From contig JAKVCC010000007.1 of assembly GCA_022448265.1 (NCBI GenBank), forward strand, positions 1 to 64,000: 64,000 nt of DNA, given 5' to 3'. The translations under genes and the position numbers were made by a program. This document shows, one piece after another, positions 39,194 through 47,632 of the stretch (positions are counted from its first letter, which is position 1; every line of letters starts with the position of its first letter). The notes below the pieces were generated by a model. That model saw nothing but the letters and a program-made list of their open reading frames with translations, did no database searches and was not told where the DNA came from. This DNA comes from Pirellulales bacterium (GTDB taxonomy: Bacteria > Planctomycetota > Planctomycetia > Pirellulales > Lacipirellulaceae).

Positions 39194-39532
39194 TTGAGAA
39201 ACGTTCGACTGACGGCGCGAACACACCCGGAAGTGGCCTGCGAATGGATTGGCAACAGGGCTGCGATCGCCAGTCAGCACTACCTTACGGTCACCGACGC
39301 CCACTTCGCCAAGGCGGTCTGCACACCTGCCGACCAACGTGGCGCAAAATCCGGCGCACTTTCTGTCGAAAAGGGAGCGCAGCATACGCTCGCACCGACA
39401 AGCACAGAGACGAAAAACATAAAAAAAGCACGGAAAGACCAAGCTGTGGTGCAATTCCGTGCAACTGAATGCGACAGTGAATATGTATTCACAGTACCCC
39501 GTAGGGGAGTCGAACCCCTGTCTCCGCCGTGA
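39194..39532 (+). pseudogene. tyrosine recombinase C-terminal fragment at tRNA-Glu
   Basis: THPEVACEWIGNRAAIASQHYLTVTDAHFAKAV resembles the final catalytic segment of planctomycete phage-type integrases, in which W-I-G-N and H-Y-L hold the last part of the active site with the nucleophile Tyr. Nothing upstream encodes the rest of the enzyme. The frame continues into the 3' half of tRNA-Glu on the opposite strand and stops at 39532, the usual overlap of an integrase with its tRNA target. It belongs to a different integrase subfamily from the fragments at tRNA-Gln and tRNA-Leu. Confidence 0.7.
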
Positions 39533-39567
39533 GAGGGCGGTGTCCTGGGCCACTAGACGAACGGGGC
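39495..39567 (-). tRNA. tRNA-Glu (CUC)
   Basis: The reverse complement folds with acceptor GCCCCGT/ACGGGGT (first pair a G-U wobble) and anticodon stem CCGCC/GGCGG around loop CTCTCAC, giving anticodon CTC. The T-arm is AGGGG-TTCGACT-CCCCT. CCA is not encoded. The 3' end is overlapped by the recombinase fragment. Confidence 0.95.
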
Positions 39568-39690
39568 TTGAGGATGCCAGATTCTAGATTTGGGATTGAT
39601 GATTGTAAATGGCTGGTGGCAGATCTAGGATCTAGACACAGACTTCGAGAGCCCCCTTTCAAGAGCTGCCAGCTGAACGCTCAACACGGT

Positions 39691-40617
39691 TTACGATGTA
39701 ACCCCCTTCGTGAGCGTCATGAAAGCCGTCTCCAGGTTGATCTCTTCCTCGCAAAAACGCTTGATTGCCAGCCCCTTCTCGACCAGTGCGCTGGCCAACT
39801 GGCTATAGTCGTGGTCGCCGGCTAGCAACGTTACGCGCAAGCCTTCTTCGCCTATCTCTACCGAGTCGACCAAGTCATGATCTTCGAGAATGCGAATCGA
39901 CGTATCACGGTCGCCAACCACCTCGATCTGCAAGACCATCTGTTGGCGAACTTGTCGCATCACCTCGTTAACTTCAGCATTGTGCTTAAGCACACCCTGC
40001 TCAATGATGCCGATCTTGTTGCACACGTCAGCTAGCTCCGGCAAGATGTGGCTAGAGACCATGATCGTCTTGCCTAGGTTGCGAAGCTCTTTCAGAAGGC
40101 CGCGGATTTCGATACGCGCGCGTGGATCCAGACCGCTGGCCGGCTCGTCCAACAGCAAGACCTGCGGGTCGTGCAACAGGACGCGTGCCAGTCCAAGCCG
40201 CTGTGTCATACCGCGCGATAAGCTGGTGACCAGCTCGTCGCGCTTGTATCCCAAATCGACCAGTTGCAACACCTCGTCACAAATCTTGCGGCGATAGGGG
40301 CCTTTGATGCGGTAAGCGGCAGCAAAAAAATCGAGGTATTCGATCACCTTCATGTCGTCGTAAACGCCAAAAAAATCAGGCATATAGCCAATAATCCGCC
40401 GAATCTCTTTGGGCTTGGTGTAAATCGAATAACCGCCCACGTACGCTTCGCCCCATGTTGGGTTAAGAAGCGTCGCCAAAATACGCATCGTGGTCGTCTT
40501 GCCGGCCCCATTAGGGCCAATAAAACCAAACACGTCGCCGCGCTCCAGCTCGAGATCAATCTTATGGATCGCATACAGCTCGCCATACTTTTTTGTCAAA
40601 TCACGAAGTTCAATCAC
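39691..40617 (-). CDS. ABC transporter ATP-binding protein
   Basis: 308 residues of the CcmA/NatA-like export ATPase class. It has Walker A GPNGAGKTT, an altered signature LSRGMTQRL in place of LSGGQ, Walker B VLLLDEPASGLDP and the switch His in VSSHILPE. A 75-residue C-terminal extension (about 225-308) lies beyond the nucleotide-binding domain. The neighbouring 736-residue membrane protein, transcribed in the same direction upstream, is probably part of the same system, but no ordinary permease is present. Confidence 0.9.
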   Translation of the reverse strand: MIELRDLTKKYGELYAIHKIDLELERGDVFGFIGPNGAGKTTTMRILATLLNPTWGEAYVGGYSIYTKPKEIRRIIGYMPDFFGVYDDMKVIEYLDFFAAAYRIKGPYRRKICDEVLQLVDLGYKRDELVTSLSRGMTQRLGLARVLLHDPQVLLLDEPASGLDPRARIEIRGLLKELRNLGKTIMVSSHILPELADVCNKIGIIEQGVLKHNAEVNEVMRQVRQQMVLQIEVVGDRDTSIRILEDHDLVDSVEIGEEGLRVTLLAGDHDYSQLASALVEKGLAIKRFCEEEINLETAFMTLTKGVTS

Positions 40618-40686
40618 GGAAGTGGTCGGGGGCTAAGGGCGGGAGATAAGGGGGCTGCGGAAGCATGGGTTTCTTGCGACTGGACT

Positions 40687-42897
40687 CTAGTCTTCTCCTA
40701 CGGGCAACACAAAGCGGTAGTAGGTCCAGCGGCGGTCGCTACTACTTTGGAGTAGCTGCTCGTCGTCGAGCCACTGGCTACCCTTGGCTGAGACGCGGCA
40801 CAACAGGATCGCCAAATCGTCTTGTTCCAGCAAATAACTCAGATCGATAAACGATTGGTAGCGGTCAAGCAATCCCGTGTAGCGACGCCCATCGATAATA
40901 TCATAAAACATCATCACTTTTACCAGCCTGGCTACATCGGTTTTGGCGCGCGAAAAAGGCACCGCCCCATCATCAGCTGTTTGGATTTGACGTGCATCAC
41001 CTGCCGTGGCATTGGTGAGCAAGGTCTTTGCCCGCCGCGGCAACTTGGATTCGTTGATCCGTGCCACAGCACCCCCTGGAATAGGCCCCAAATAGTAAGC
41101 GTACCTGTCATAGAGCAAGTGGCAATCTTCCAGCGCGAATGCCGAAGTGTTGGTGAACTGGCCCGTCAATTGCTCACTGTCGCGTACGAGCTTAGATTGC
41201 AAGTCGATGTCGCTGGTGGCCGACCAGCGAGCAGTAATCGTTTTGGTCGACCAAACCTGCACCGAAACGTCGCGCAGCGAATCCAACTCGGGTGCATAAG
41301 TGTAACCCGTATTGAACACAGTGGTCTGCTCGGCACCAGCCTGCATTCCACCCAGGGAATAGCCCGGCTTGCCGAGCCAGGCAAGGAGCTTTTCTGAATC
41401 GGCGGCAGGGCGTCCCAGGATTTCTGGCTCGAAGGTTAGATCGTACTGATGCACGCGAGGCGTAAAAACATGCGTCCACGCCGTTCCGCGCACCTGACCA
41501 GTTGTCGTATCGATATCTACGACCTCCACCTGATTGACGCGAAGTTGATCTCCTTTCATCCAGTTTCCGAACCAATAGGCTAAGGCCGACGTGCCCAATA
41601 CGATTAACGGAAACGTCAGCCAAGTGAGTGCGGGGCGCCTCAAAATCCTTTTGACGAAAAAATAATCGCCCGGCCCGATCAAGAGGATGTACGCGGCGAT
41701 GAGTCCCGTGACGACACCAAAAGAAATAACCTCGACTCCCACAAACTTCGTGTCGAGTGCATCGCGAAGCAGGGTTACCAAGTCGTTGGGGTACTCGCCC
41801 GCACGGGCAGTTTCAAACCCGCGTTGGGTACGGGACTCCAGCGAAACAAGGACCTTTTTAAAAAAAACGTCGCGGGCCGACCAATCGCTGAGCGGCGATC
41901 GATCCCAATCTAGACCAACAAAAATCAGTTCGCCAAGGCCCAGACGAGCCCGAACTGCCAGCGGCAAGCTCGAATCGCGACCCCCGGCATCCAAAAGGAT
42001 TTTTCCGCTAATATTTTCTAAACGGGACACGGCTAGTTGAAGCCGACGGTTACGAGTTACCGGCTGATCGACGCCGCAATAGCTTTCCAGCGCATCCGAT
42101 CTGCGCAGCGCCAGCGTTTCGGAGTAAGTGCCGGGAATGAGTTTTTCTAAAGCGCCTCCCGGCGATAATAGCTCCTCGCCATGGGCGCCACAGAATACGG
42201 CCAGACGACCGCCGCGGTTGACCCACGCACGTAGCGCCTCCAGTCGACTCGGACTCTGCAAAAGAGGACGGTAAAGTTCAGGCGCCGATGTGGTGAGCAA
42301 TATCGCGTCGACGCCTTCGTAGCCAAACCAAGCGGTGGGCAATTCATCGGCCGTCTCGACGCCCAGCACGCGAATTCCAGATTCCTGACTATCGTGGGCT
42401 CTCACCAGCTCTGTAAGGTCGAGTGGCGGACCGAATTGCAGCACGATTTTTTCGGCCGCCGACATTCCTCCTGCGACCATACCGGGCCCCGGCGAGGAAC
42501 CTGCAAAAAAAGTTCGCTCACTTACTTGTTTGCCATCGGCGGTGAACTGAATCTTAATTGGGCTATTGGCCTGTCCAATGCGAACGAATAGCCGAGCTGT
42601 TGTCGTCTGGCCACGCTCAACACCCACCGAACGCGGCGAAACAACCGTGGTGGGCACACCGTCGCTGTCAGGAACGGTCACCGCCACGTGCCCCGTGTAG
42701 GCAAGCTGCTGGCCTTCCAACTCGACCGTAATAGGCGTCCAGCAGCCGAGTTTATAGACTCCGTGGAAACCGACCTGCACAGAACGGATGACCGGATCGA
42801 GCAGCGGCTCGGCCCGTGCCTGGCCCGAGGTCATCGACCCCACGGACGCCACAAGGACGGCAACACGGAAAAATCGCACCACGACTGGCCGGATCAC
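40687..42897 (-). CDS. large exported membrane protein, planctomycete ABC-system associated
   Basis: 736 residues. A signal peptide (VAVLVASVGSMTSGQARA) is followed by a beta-rich domain, then a GATase-like/DUF4350-type segment (AILLTTSAPELYRPLLQSPS, GRLAVFCGAHGEE) that resembles domains paired with gliding-type ABC systems. Two transmembrane helices lie near residues 380-435 (GVVTGLIAAYILLIGPGDYF; LTFPLIVLGTSALAYWFGNW), then a second extracytoplasmic region. It lies just upstream of the ABC ATPase and overlaps mazG by four bases. I think it is an accessory part of an ABC export or envelope system; the exact function is unknown. Confidence 0.75.
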   Translation of the reverse strand: MIRPVVVRFFRVAVLVASVGSMTSGQARAEPLLDPVIRSVQVGFHGVYKLGCWTPITVELEGQQLAYTGHVAVTVPDSDGVPTTVVSPRSVGVERGQTTTARLFVRIGQANSPIKIQFTADGKQVSERTFFAGSSPGPGMVAGGMSAAEKIVLQFGPPLDLTELVRAHDSQESGIRVLGVETADELPTAWFGYEGVDAILLTTSAPELYRPLLQSPSRLEALRAWVNRGGRLAVFCGAHGEELLSPGGALEKLIPGTYSETLALRRSDALESYCGVDQPVTRNRRLQLAVSRLENISGKILLDAGGRDSSLPLAVRARLGLGELIFVGLDWDRSPLSDWSARDVFFKKVLVSLESRTQRGFETARAGEYPNDLVTLLRDALDTKFVGVEVISFGVVTGLIAAYILLIGPGDYFFVKRILRRPALTWLTFPLIVLGTSALAYWFGNWMKGDQLRVNQVEVVDIDTTTGQVRGTAWTHVFTPRVHQYDLTFEPEILGRPAADSEKLLAWLGKPGYSLGGMQAGAEQTTVFNTGYTYAPELDSLRDVSVQVWSTKTITARWSATSDIDLQSKLVRDSEQLTGQFTNTSAFALEDCHLLYDRYAYYLGPIPGGAVARINESKLPRRAKTLLTNATAGDARQIQTADDGAVPFSRAKTDVARLVKVMMFYDIIDGRRYTGLLDRYQSFIDLSYLLEQDDLAILLCRVSAKGSQWLDDEQLLQSSSDRRWTYYRFVLPVGED

Positions 42898-43211
42898 GGT
42901 TTCTCCATGTCGTCACACGTGCAGGTGAATTTTCCACAACCGGGACAACCGGTCCCATACTTCTTGTGTACTGCCTCCGTTAAATCAATCTCCGCTACAT
43001 TGGCAATCGTAGCCAGCCACGCAAGGACATCGGCAAACTCGGCTGACTGCTCCGCGGCGCTGCCTTCGCGCAGTGCGGCCGCTAGTTCACCCACCTCCTC
43101 CATCAGCCACATAAAGGTGCCGTCGATACCGCGGGCAATGTCCTTTTCCGAGTACATCTCGCGGATCAACTGCTGGAATTGACGAAGGGTTGTCTCGGGA
43201 GGCATGGACAA
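42894..43211 (-). CDS. MazG-like nucleotide pyrophosphohydrolase with C-terminal zinc ribbon
   Basis: 105 residues. The MazG helix pair is visible: WLMEEVGELAAAL (E38, E39, E42) and EFADVLAWLATIA (E59, D61), the acidic residues that bind magnesium. The C-terminus adds CPGCGKFTCTC (C89, C92, C97, C99), a probable zinc site. MazG enzymes hydrolyse abnormal or regulatory nucleoside triphosphates. It overlaps the downstream membrane-protein gene by four bases. Confidence 0.85.
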   Translation of the reverse strand: MSMPPETTLRQFQQLIREMYSEKDIARGIDGTFMWLMEEVGELAAALREGSAAEQSAEFADVLAWLATIANVAEIDLTEAVHKKYGTGCPGCGKFTCTCDDMEKP

Positions 43212-43807
43212 TCTTGGATTGCGGATGTTGCCCTGAGAGGGCTTGGCTCGGAATTTCGAAATACAGATTGCTGGATCTCGAGGCTTTTCCGAGCGGAATG
43301 TCTTGCTTCAGGATAGTCGGCCCGGTTCGGTGGAACCAGGGCTGGATTGAGGAGAAGCTGGGCTTAAACCAACTGGGCAGCCGTAGATTAGGAGTCAGAC
43401 TGCCGAGGAAGCTGTCGATATGTGCGATAGCCTACGATAGAGGTCGATTGTGCGCAGGAAGCGGAGCGGTTTTGGCTCTCCGCAAGCTTCCGCCGAGGGA
43501 TTGTCCCGGCGCACGGCTAGCAGCCCAGGATCCTGCCCCATCGGCTGACGAAAAAACGGTGTCGCAAGTCAAGTTTGAACAATACCGATGTTGTGTTAGA
43601 TTGGATCGATCGTGCAGAGGATAGTGGCTGCCGGACCTTGATTTGGATTAAGTCTTTTCCAATTCTTGCATGAGTACCGCGCAGCTGTCCCGTATTTTTT
43701 TCTAGCCCCAAGCCTGCATCAAAAATATCGGCGGCCCGGTCCTGCAACCCTCTGCCCACCCCCACCTGGCACTAGATGCCCGTTTCTAGTCGTTTTCAAG
43801 ACTCCTC
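43212..43807. other. divergent promoter region between mazG and the Rieske gene
   Basis: About 600 bases with no supported gene; frames here lack motifs. The start carries a degenerate CTTGGATTGCGGATGTTG element similar to one found after the start codon end of serA and near tRNA-Glu. Confidence 0.35.
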
Positions 43808-44161
43808 ATGTCCCACTTCGTCACCGTCGCAAAGGTTGGCTCCATCCCGTCAGGCCAGGGTGCAACTTTTCCTATTGGTGATCAGCTGGTCGCTGTTTTC
43901 AACCGCGACGGCGCATACTCGGCGATTGACGACCTTTGCCCTCATATGGGCGCGTCACTGGGAGCCGGACAACTCGACGAGGAGGGTAAGGTAACGTGTC
44001 CCTGGCATGCGTGGCGATTCGACGTATGCGACGGCACTTGGTGCGACAATCCGAGTCTGAAGATCCAAGCCTTCGAAGTACGCGTCGCGGGCGATGAAAT
44101 TCAGGTGAAGATTCGTCCCAAGGATGAACGCGAAGGTAGGGACGAGGAACTTGCAGATTAG
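43808..44161 (+). CDS. Rieske [2Fe-2S] ferredoxin, NirD/aromatic-dioxygenase-ferredoxin type
   Basis: 117 residues with the two Rieske ligand boxes C44-P-H46 (DLCPHMGASLG) and C64-P-W-H67 (VTCPWHAWRFD), which bind a 2Fe-2S cluster through two Cys and two His. The small soluble form acts as an electron carrier for a reductase or oxygenase. No partner enzyme adjoins it. The C-terminus is charged (RPKDEREGRDEEL). Confidence 0.92.
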   Translation: MSHFVTVAKVGSIPSGQGATFPIGDQLVAVFNRDGAYSAIDDLCPHMGASLGAGQLDEEGKVTCPWHAWRFDVCDGTWCDNPSLKIQAFEVRVAGDEIQVKIRPKDEREGRDEELAD

Positions 44162-44211
44162 CGACTAGGCAACAGGGGCCGCGCTGCGGGCACTTAGAAC
44201 GAGCCTCGCAC

Positions 44212-45198
44212 CTACGGTTTCGCGCCAGAATCACTCGCGCCCCCGCCCTCAGGCTGCCCAGCCTCGACACGCTCCAGACTTACTTTCTGCACGATCTCCT
44301 GCTTAATCGGGTGATCCCCGGCGCTAATCTGCAAGGTCATGTACTGCTCAAGCGACGAGGATTGGAGCCGGCCTCGCGAACGATTGAAGATAAATTCGCC
44401 CCTAGTCTTTTGGTCATCGACAAGCGTTTCCGCAGCCGTGGCATCCTTGCCGCTATTAAAACGAAACTCCAGGTTGGGCTTAAAAACTTCCAGTATGTCG
44501 CCATCCACCGTCCGAGACCCTTCATATGTGTACGTCATGCTGGTCGTCACCTTGCCGAGCTGTGTACTGGAGGTTTCGGACGTGGTAGTCCACCGATGGC
44601 CCGGAACGAGATTCTCTGGCTTGGGCAACGTAATCGACAATCGCTGAATTGCGATCTGGAGTCCGTCGCCCGTAATCGTCTCGCCCATGAACTCGGCTCC
44701 TGGCAACCCAGCCAGGCTTTGCGTTATTTTCTCAGGAACATCAACCGAGGTGATCGCCCCCCGCGCGGTCATCTTCATGTTGAAGGGCAGTCCGATGAGG
44801 GCCTTCATGGTCGGAGCAACCATTGCGCCATACCCGACCGGCGCGTCTGCCGAGGCAGAGTCATAATCCATCTCCAACTCGCCCGGGGCTTGCATTTGCA
44901 TTTGCACCCGCAGCACTTCATGCGTCAGGTCTGCCGCCCCGGCTTCGTCAATTGCAGTGATTTTCCAAACCGTGTCGATGGTTTGGTGCATCCTTGCATT
45001 CATTTTGCCCACGGGCCCTAGATCCATAGCCGTCGTGGTAGCCTGCGTCAGTCGAAATTTATGCTCGTCACCAACTTCAAACTGCCAGCCAAGCGCATCG
45101 TCGGCGGCGCTGGCCTGCGTCACCCATCCCAAATTCATCCCTACGACACAACCCAACAGGGTCCAGCTCAACAAGACGCCAGATCGAGCTTGCAACAT
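44212..45198 (-). CDS. secreted protein, DUF6263-like
   Basis: 328 residues from the ATG at 45198, which has a GGGAG ribosome-binding site; a GTG at 45219 is also possible and would overlap the upstream stop. A signal peptide (VLLSWTLLGCVVGMNLGWVTQASA) precedes a beta-rich mature part with repeated Thr/Ser stretches (TTTSETSSTQLGKVTTSMTY). The pattern of a start YRF-like strand, a central VPEKI segment and a sum of quality-of-response strands recalls planctomycete DUF6263 proteins. The molecular role is unknown. It follows the MBL hydrolase and probably shares its transcript. Confidence 0.7.
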   Translation of the reverse strand: MLQARSGVLLSWTLLGCVVGMNLGWVTQASAADDALGWQFEVGDEHKFRLTQATTTAMDLGPVGKMNARMHQTIDTVWKITAIDEAGAADLTHEVLRVQMQMQAPGELEMDYDSASADAPVGYGAMVAPTMKALIGLPFNMKMTARGAITSVDVPEKITQSLAGLPGAEFMGETITGDGLQIAIQRLSITLPKPENLVPGHRWTTTSETSSTQLGKVTTSMTYTYEGSRTVDGDILEVFKPNLEFRFNSGKDATAAETLVDDQKTRGEFIFNRSRGRLQSSSLEQYMTLQISAGDHPIKQEIVQKVSLERVEAGQPEGGGASDSGAKP

Positions 45199-45215
45199 GG
45201 CACTTCTCCCACGGT

Positions 45216-45905
45216 TCACAACAAAAACTTTTCGCCTGGCTCGAGTACGATCGGCTCTGCCGCCGTCTGCGCTCGCACGCCGTCAGCCCACGCCTGCACA
45301 TCCTGTTCGATGGGTGGCCAGGTCCCGTAGTGACAGGGCACGACACGTTCGGGGTTTAGGAACTTGATGGCATCAATCGAGTCGTCTGGGCCCATCGTAA
45401 ACAAATCACCGATAGGCAACACGGCCAGTTTGAGGCCGCCCAGCCCAATCAGCTTCATGTCAAGATTTAGCGCTGTATCGCCGGCAAAGTAGGCGCGTCC
45501 CTCCGGCAGGCTCAAGTCGAAGCCGCCCGCCACTCCGCCATAGGTGCCGTCCGGCAAACTTGAACTATGCTGGGCACTGGTCATCTTGACCCGGCCAAAC
45601 GGCAAATGGCTGCTGCCCCCCGTGTTCATCGCCAGGATCTTCGTTTCGTCGACACCTTGGGTCTTCAGCCACTCGCCAATTTCGAAATTGGCGACGACCG
45701 TGGCCCCGGTACGCCCGGCGATTGCCGTTGCATCGGCCAAATGGTCGAAATGGGCATGCGTCAGCAGGATATACTCGGCGGCAATGTGCGCCGCCTTGAC
45801 GGGTGCCGTCGGCGAATCGTCAAGAAACGGATCAATCACCAGGCGGTGATCACCAGTGTGTACGGCAAAACAGGAGTGGCCAAGCCAGGTAATTTCCGTC
45901 GACAT
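45216..45905 (-). CDS. metallo-beta-lactamase-fold hydrolase, UPF0173 type
   Basis: 229 residues that match the UPF0173/YtkL family. It begins EITWLGHSCFAVHTGDHRLVIDPFL, with the metal motif THAHFDHLAD, then YFAGDTALNLDMKLI and VVPCHYGTWPP with the last His. Two metal ions are expected. Substrates for this family are poorly known. It lies between pgi (upstream, gap three bases) and the DUF6263-like gene, all on the minus strand, so the three may be co-transcribed. Confidence 0.9.
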   Translation of the reverse strand: MSTEITWLGHSCFAVHTGDHRLVIDPFLDDSPTAPVKAAHIAAEYILLTHAHFDHLADATAIAGRTGATVVANFEIGEWLKTQGVDETKILAMNTGGSSHLPFGRVKMTSAQHSSSLPDGTYGGVAGGFDLSLPEGRAYFAGDTALNLDMKLIGLGGLKLAVLPIGDLFTMGPDDSIDAIKFLNPERVVPCHYGTWPPIEQDVQAWADGVRAQTAAEPIVLEPGEKFLL

Positions 45906-45908
45906 CCG

Positions 45909-47336
45909 TTACTGCCCCCGCAAGATGGCATTCATGTTTTTTTTGTAGGCCTCCACGCCGGGTTGCCCATAGGGATTGATGCCGATCAGACGGCCTTCGA
46001 GTACCGTTGCGAGCATCAACATTTGCAACACCTGGCCCAACACATACTCGCTGAGGTTGGGAAGATGTAGTGTGGTCGTGGGACGGCCGTCGTCGTGGTA
46101 GGCCTGATTGGTACCGCGGGTGGCGGCGTCGAGGATGTCGGGCAGGCGCTTGTCGGCAAACTGGTTGAGCCCGTCTTGGTCCATTGCGCTGTGGCCCACC
46201 ACGACCGGATCGCGGCGGTTCGAACCCACCGTGATGTTGGTGACAAGCTTGTCGCGTTTACCTTCTTGATGCTGTTGGCCACGTGAATGCAAGTCGCGCG
46301 TATTGACCACCGTCAGCGGCATTGCGCCGCGCTCTTGCTTGCCAAGACTCTCTGAAAGAAGCTGGTCGTACCACAACCCGACCGCTTCGAGTTGTTTGCC
46401 CCATGTCGAAAGCAGCCGCACATCGCAGCCCCGCCGCGTCTCCATCAGGTGGCAAATGCCCGTATAATCGAGTACCACATTTTCGCCAACTGCGGCCGTG
46501 CGAAAATGTTCGTTCATAGCAGCCGCCCCTTCGAGCAACTGGATGATGTCGAGACCCATGATGGCCGCGGGCAACAGGCCCACGGCCGACAAGACGGAGT
46601 ATCGTCCGCCAACGCCATCGGGAACCTGGTAGATTTCTTCACACCCCAGAGCACTTGCCAGGTCAAACAACTTACCTGACGTGCCAGTTACTGGCACGAC
46701 CAAATCAGCCAGTCGCGGATCGCCCGCACCGCACGACCCGCGTAGCCGCTCAAGCAAGATTCTGAAAGCGGTCGCTGTTTCCAGTGTTCCACCGCTCTTG
46801 CTAATAACGACGATCGCCCATCGCTGGCCCACATCAGACGCAACGTTTTCGCCCGCGCTGCCCTCCAATAAATCGAACAGCCCCTGTAGGAAGTCGTTGT
46901 CGAGGTTATTGCCTTCAAACGTGATCCGCGGGCGATGGGCCCGGGCCGCGCGCGGCAACTCGTTGTGGTACGGATGGCAGCACGCCTCCATCAAGGCCCG
47001 CGCGCCCATGTACGAGCCGCCGATTCCGAGTACCACTGCGCGGTCAACTTCGCCAGCCAACCGGTCGGCAGTGGCCTGCAAACGCGCGATCTCGCTGTCG
47101 GCACCATGCCGCTGATGTTCTCGCAGCAGACGGTCGGGAAGTTGATGAAATCCGGCATCCAGAGGCACTTTTGCGTCAGAAACTGGCCCACCGGCGGCCC
47201 ACAATCGGGCATCCTCAAGTACCTCAGCCCGGCATGACTCCAACTGCGGCGCCAGCTGGGCAAGATCGTCAGGTTCCAGGCCATACTCAGGCAACACAGC
47301 ACCACTCGGATCGTAGGATATCAAATCAGAAGACAT
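45909..47336 (-). CDS. pgi: glucose-6-phosphate isomerase
   Basis: 475 residues. Conserved parts are GIGGSYMGARALMEA (sugar-phosphate loop), VISKSGGTLETATAF, GRYSVLSAVGLLPAAIMG with the catalytic segment, and the final INPYGQPGVEAYK with the catalytic Lys region. It interconverts glucose 6-phosphate and fructose 6-phosphate. It has the shorter bacterial form rather than the 550-residue E. coli type. The phosphoglycerate mutase gene lies divergently upstream. Confidence 0.95.
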   Translation of the reverse strand: MSSDLISYDPSGAVLPEYGLEPDDLAQLAPQLESCRAEVLEDARLWAAGGPVSDAKVPLDAGFHQLPDRLLREHQRHGADSEIARLQATADRLAGEVDRAVVLGIGGSYMGARALMEACCHPYHNELPRAARAHRPRITFEGNNLDNDFLQGLFDLLEGSAGENVASDVGQRWAIVVISKSGGTLETATAFRILLERLRGSCGAGDPRLADLVVPVTGTSGKLFDLASALGCEEIYQVPDGVGGRYSVLSAVGLLPAAIMGLDIIQLLEGAAAMNEHFRTAAVGENVVLDYTGICHLMETRRGCDVRLLSTWGKQLEAVGLWYDQLLSESLGKQERGAMPLTVVNTRDLHSRGQQHQEGKRDKLVTNITVGSNRRDPVVVGHSAMDQDGLNQFADKRLPDILDAATRGTNQAYHDDGRPTTTLHLPNLSEYVLGQVLQMLMLATVLEGRLIGINPYGQPGVEAYKKNMNAILRGQ

Positions 47337-47632
47337 ATGTTGCGCAACTCCCGGCTGCGGGGTGAAAACTGACCTAAAGCCAACAATTCTATCGCCAGGC
47401 CCTCAATTGCGTCAGGCCCTTGCGAGCAAACACCGGATCGCGACGATAGAAGGATTGTGGCCCACAGTCCAGAGTCTGGAGTCCAGAACCGAGAGGCAAG
47501 CCAAAATCGGCTTTTCCACGTGCCTCTAGACCCCAAACTCTAGATCGACAGCCCCACAGTCGACTTGTAACACTGTTATATGTGTGCCGACCAACGCACA
47601 CTCTGCTCTCCCCCTCAAGCTGAGTACTTCTC

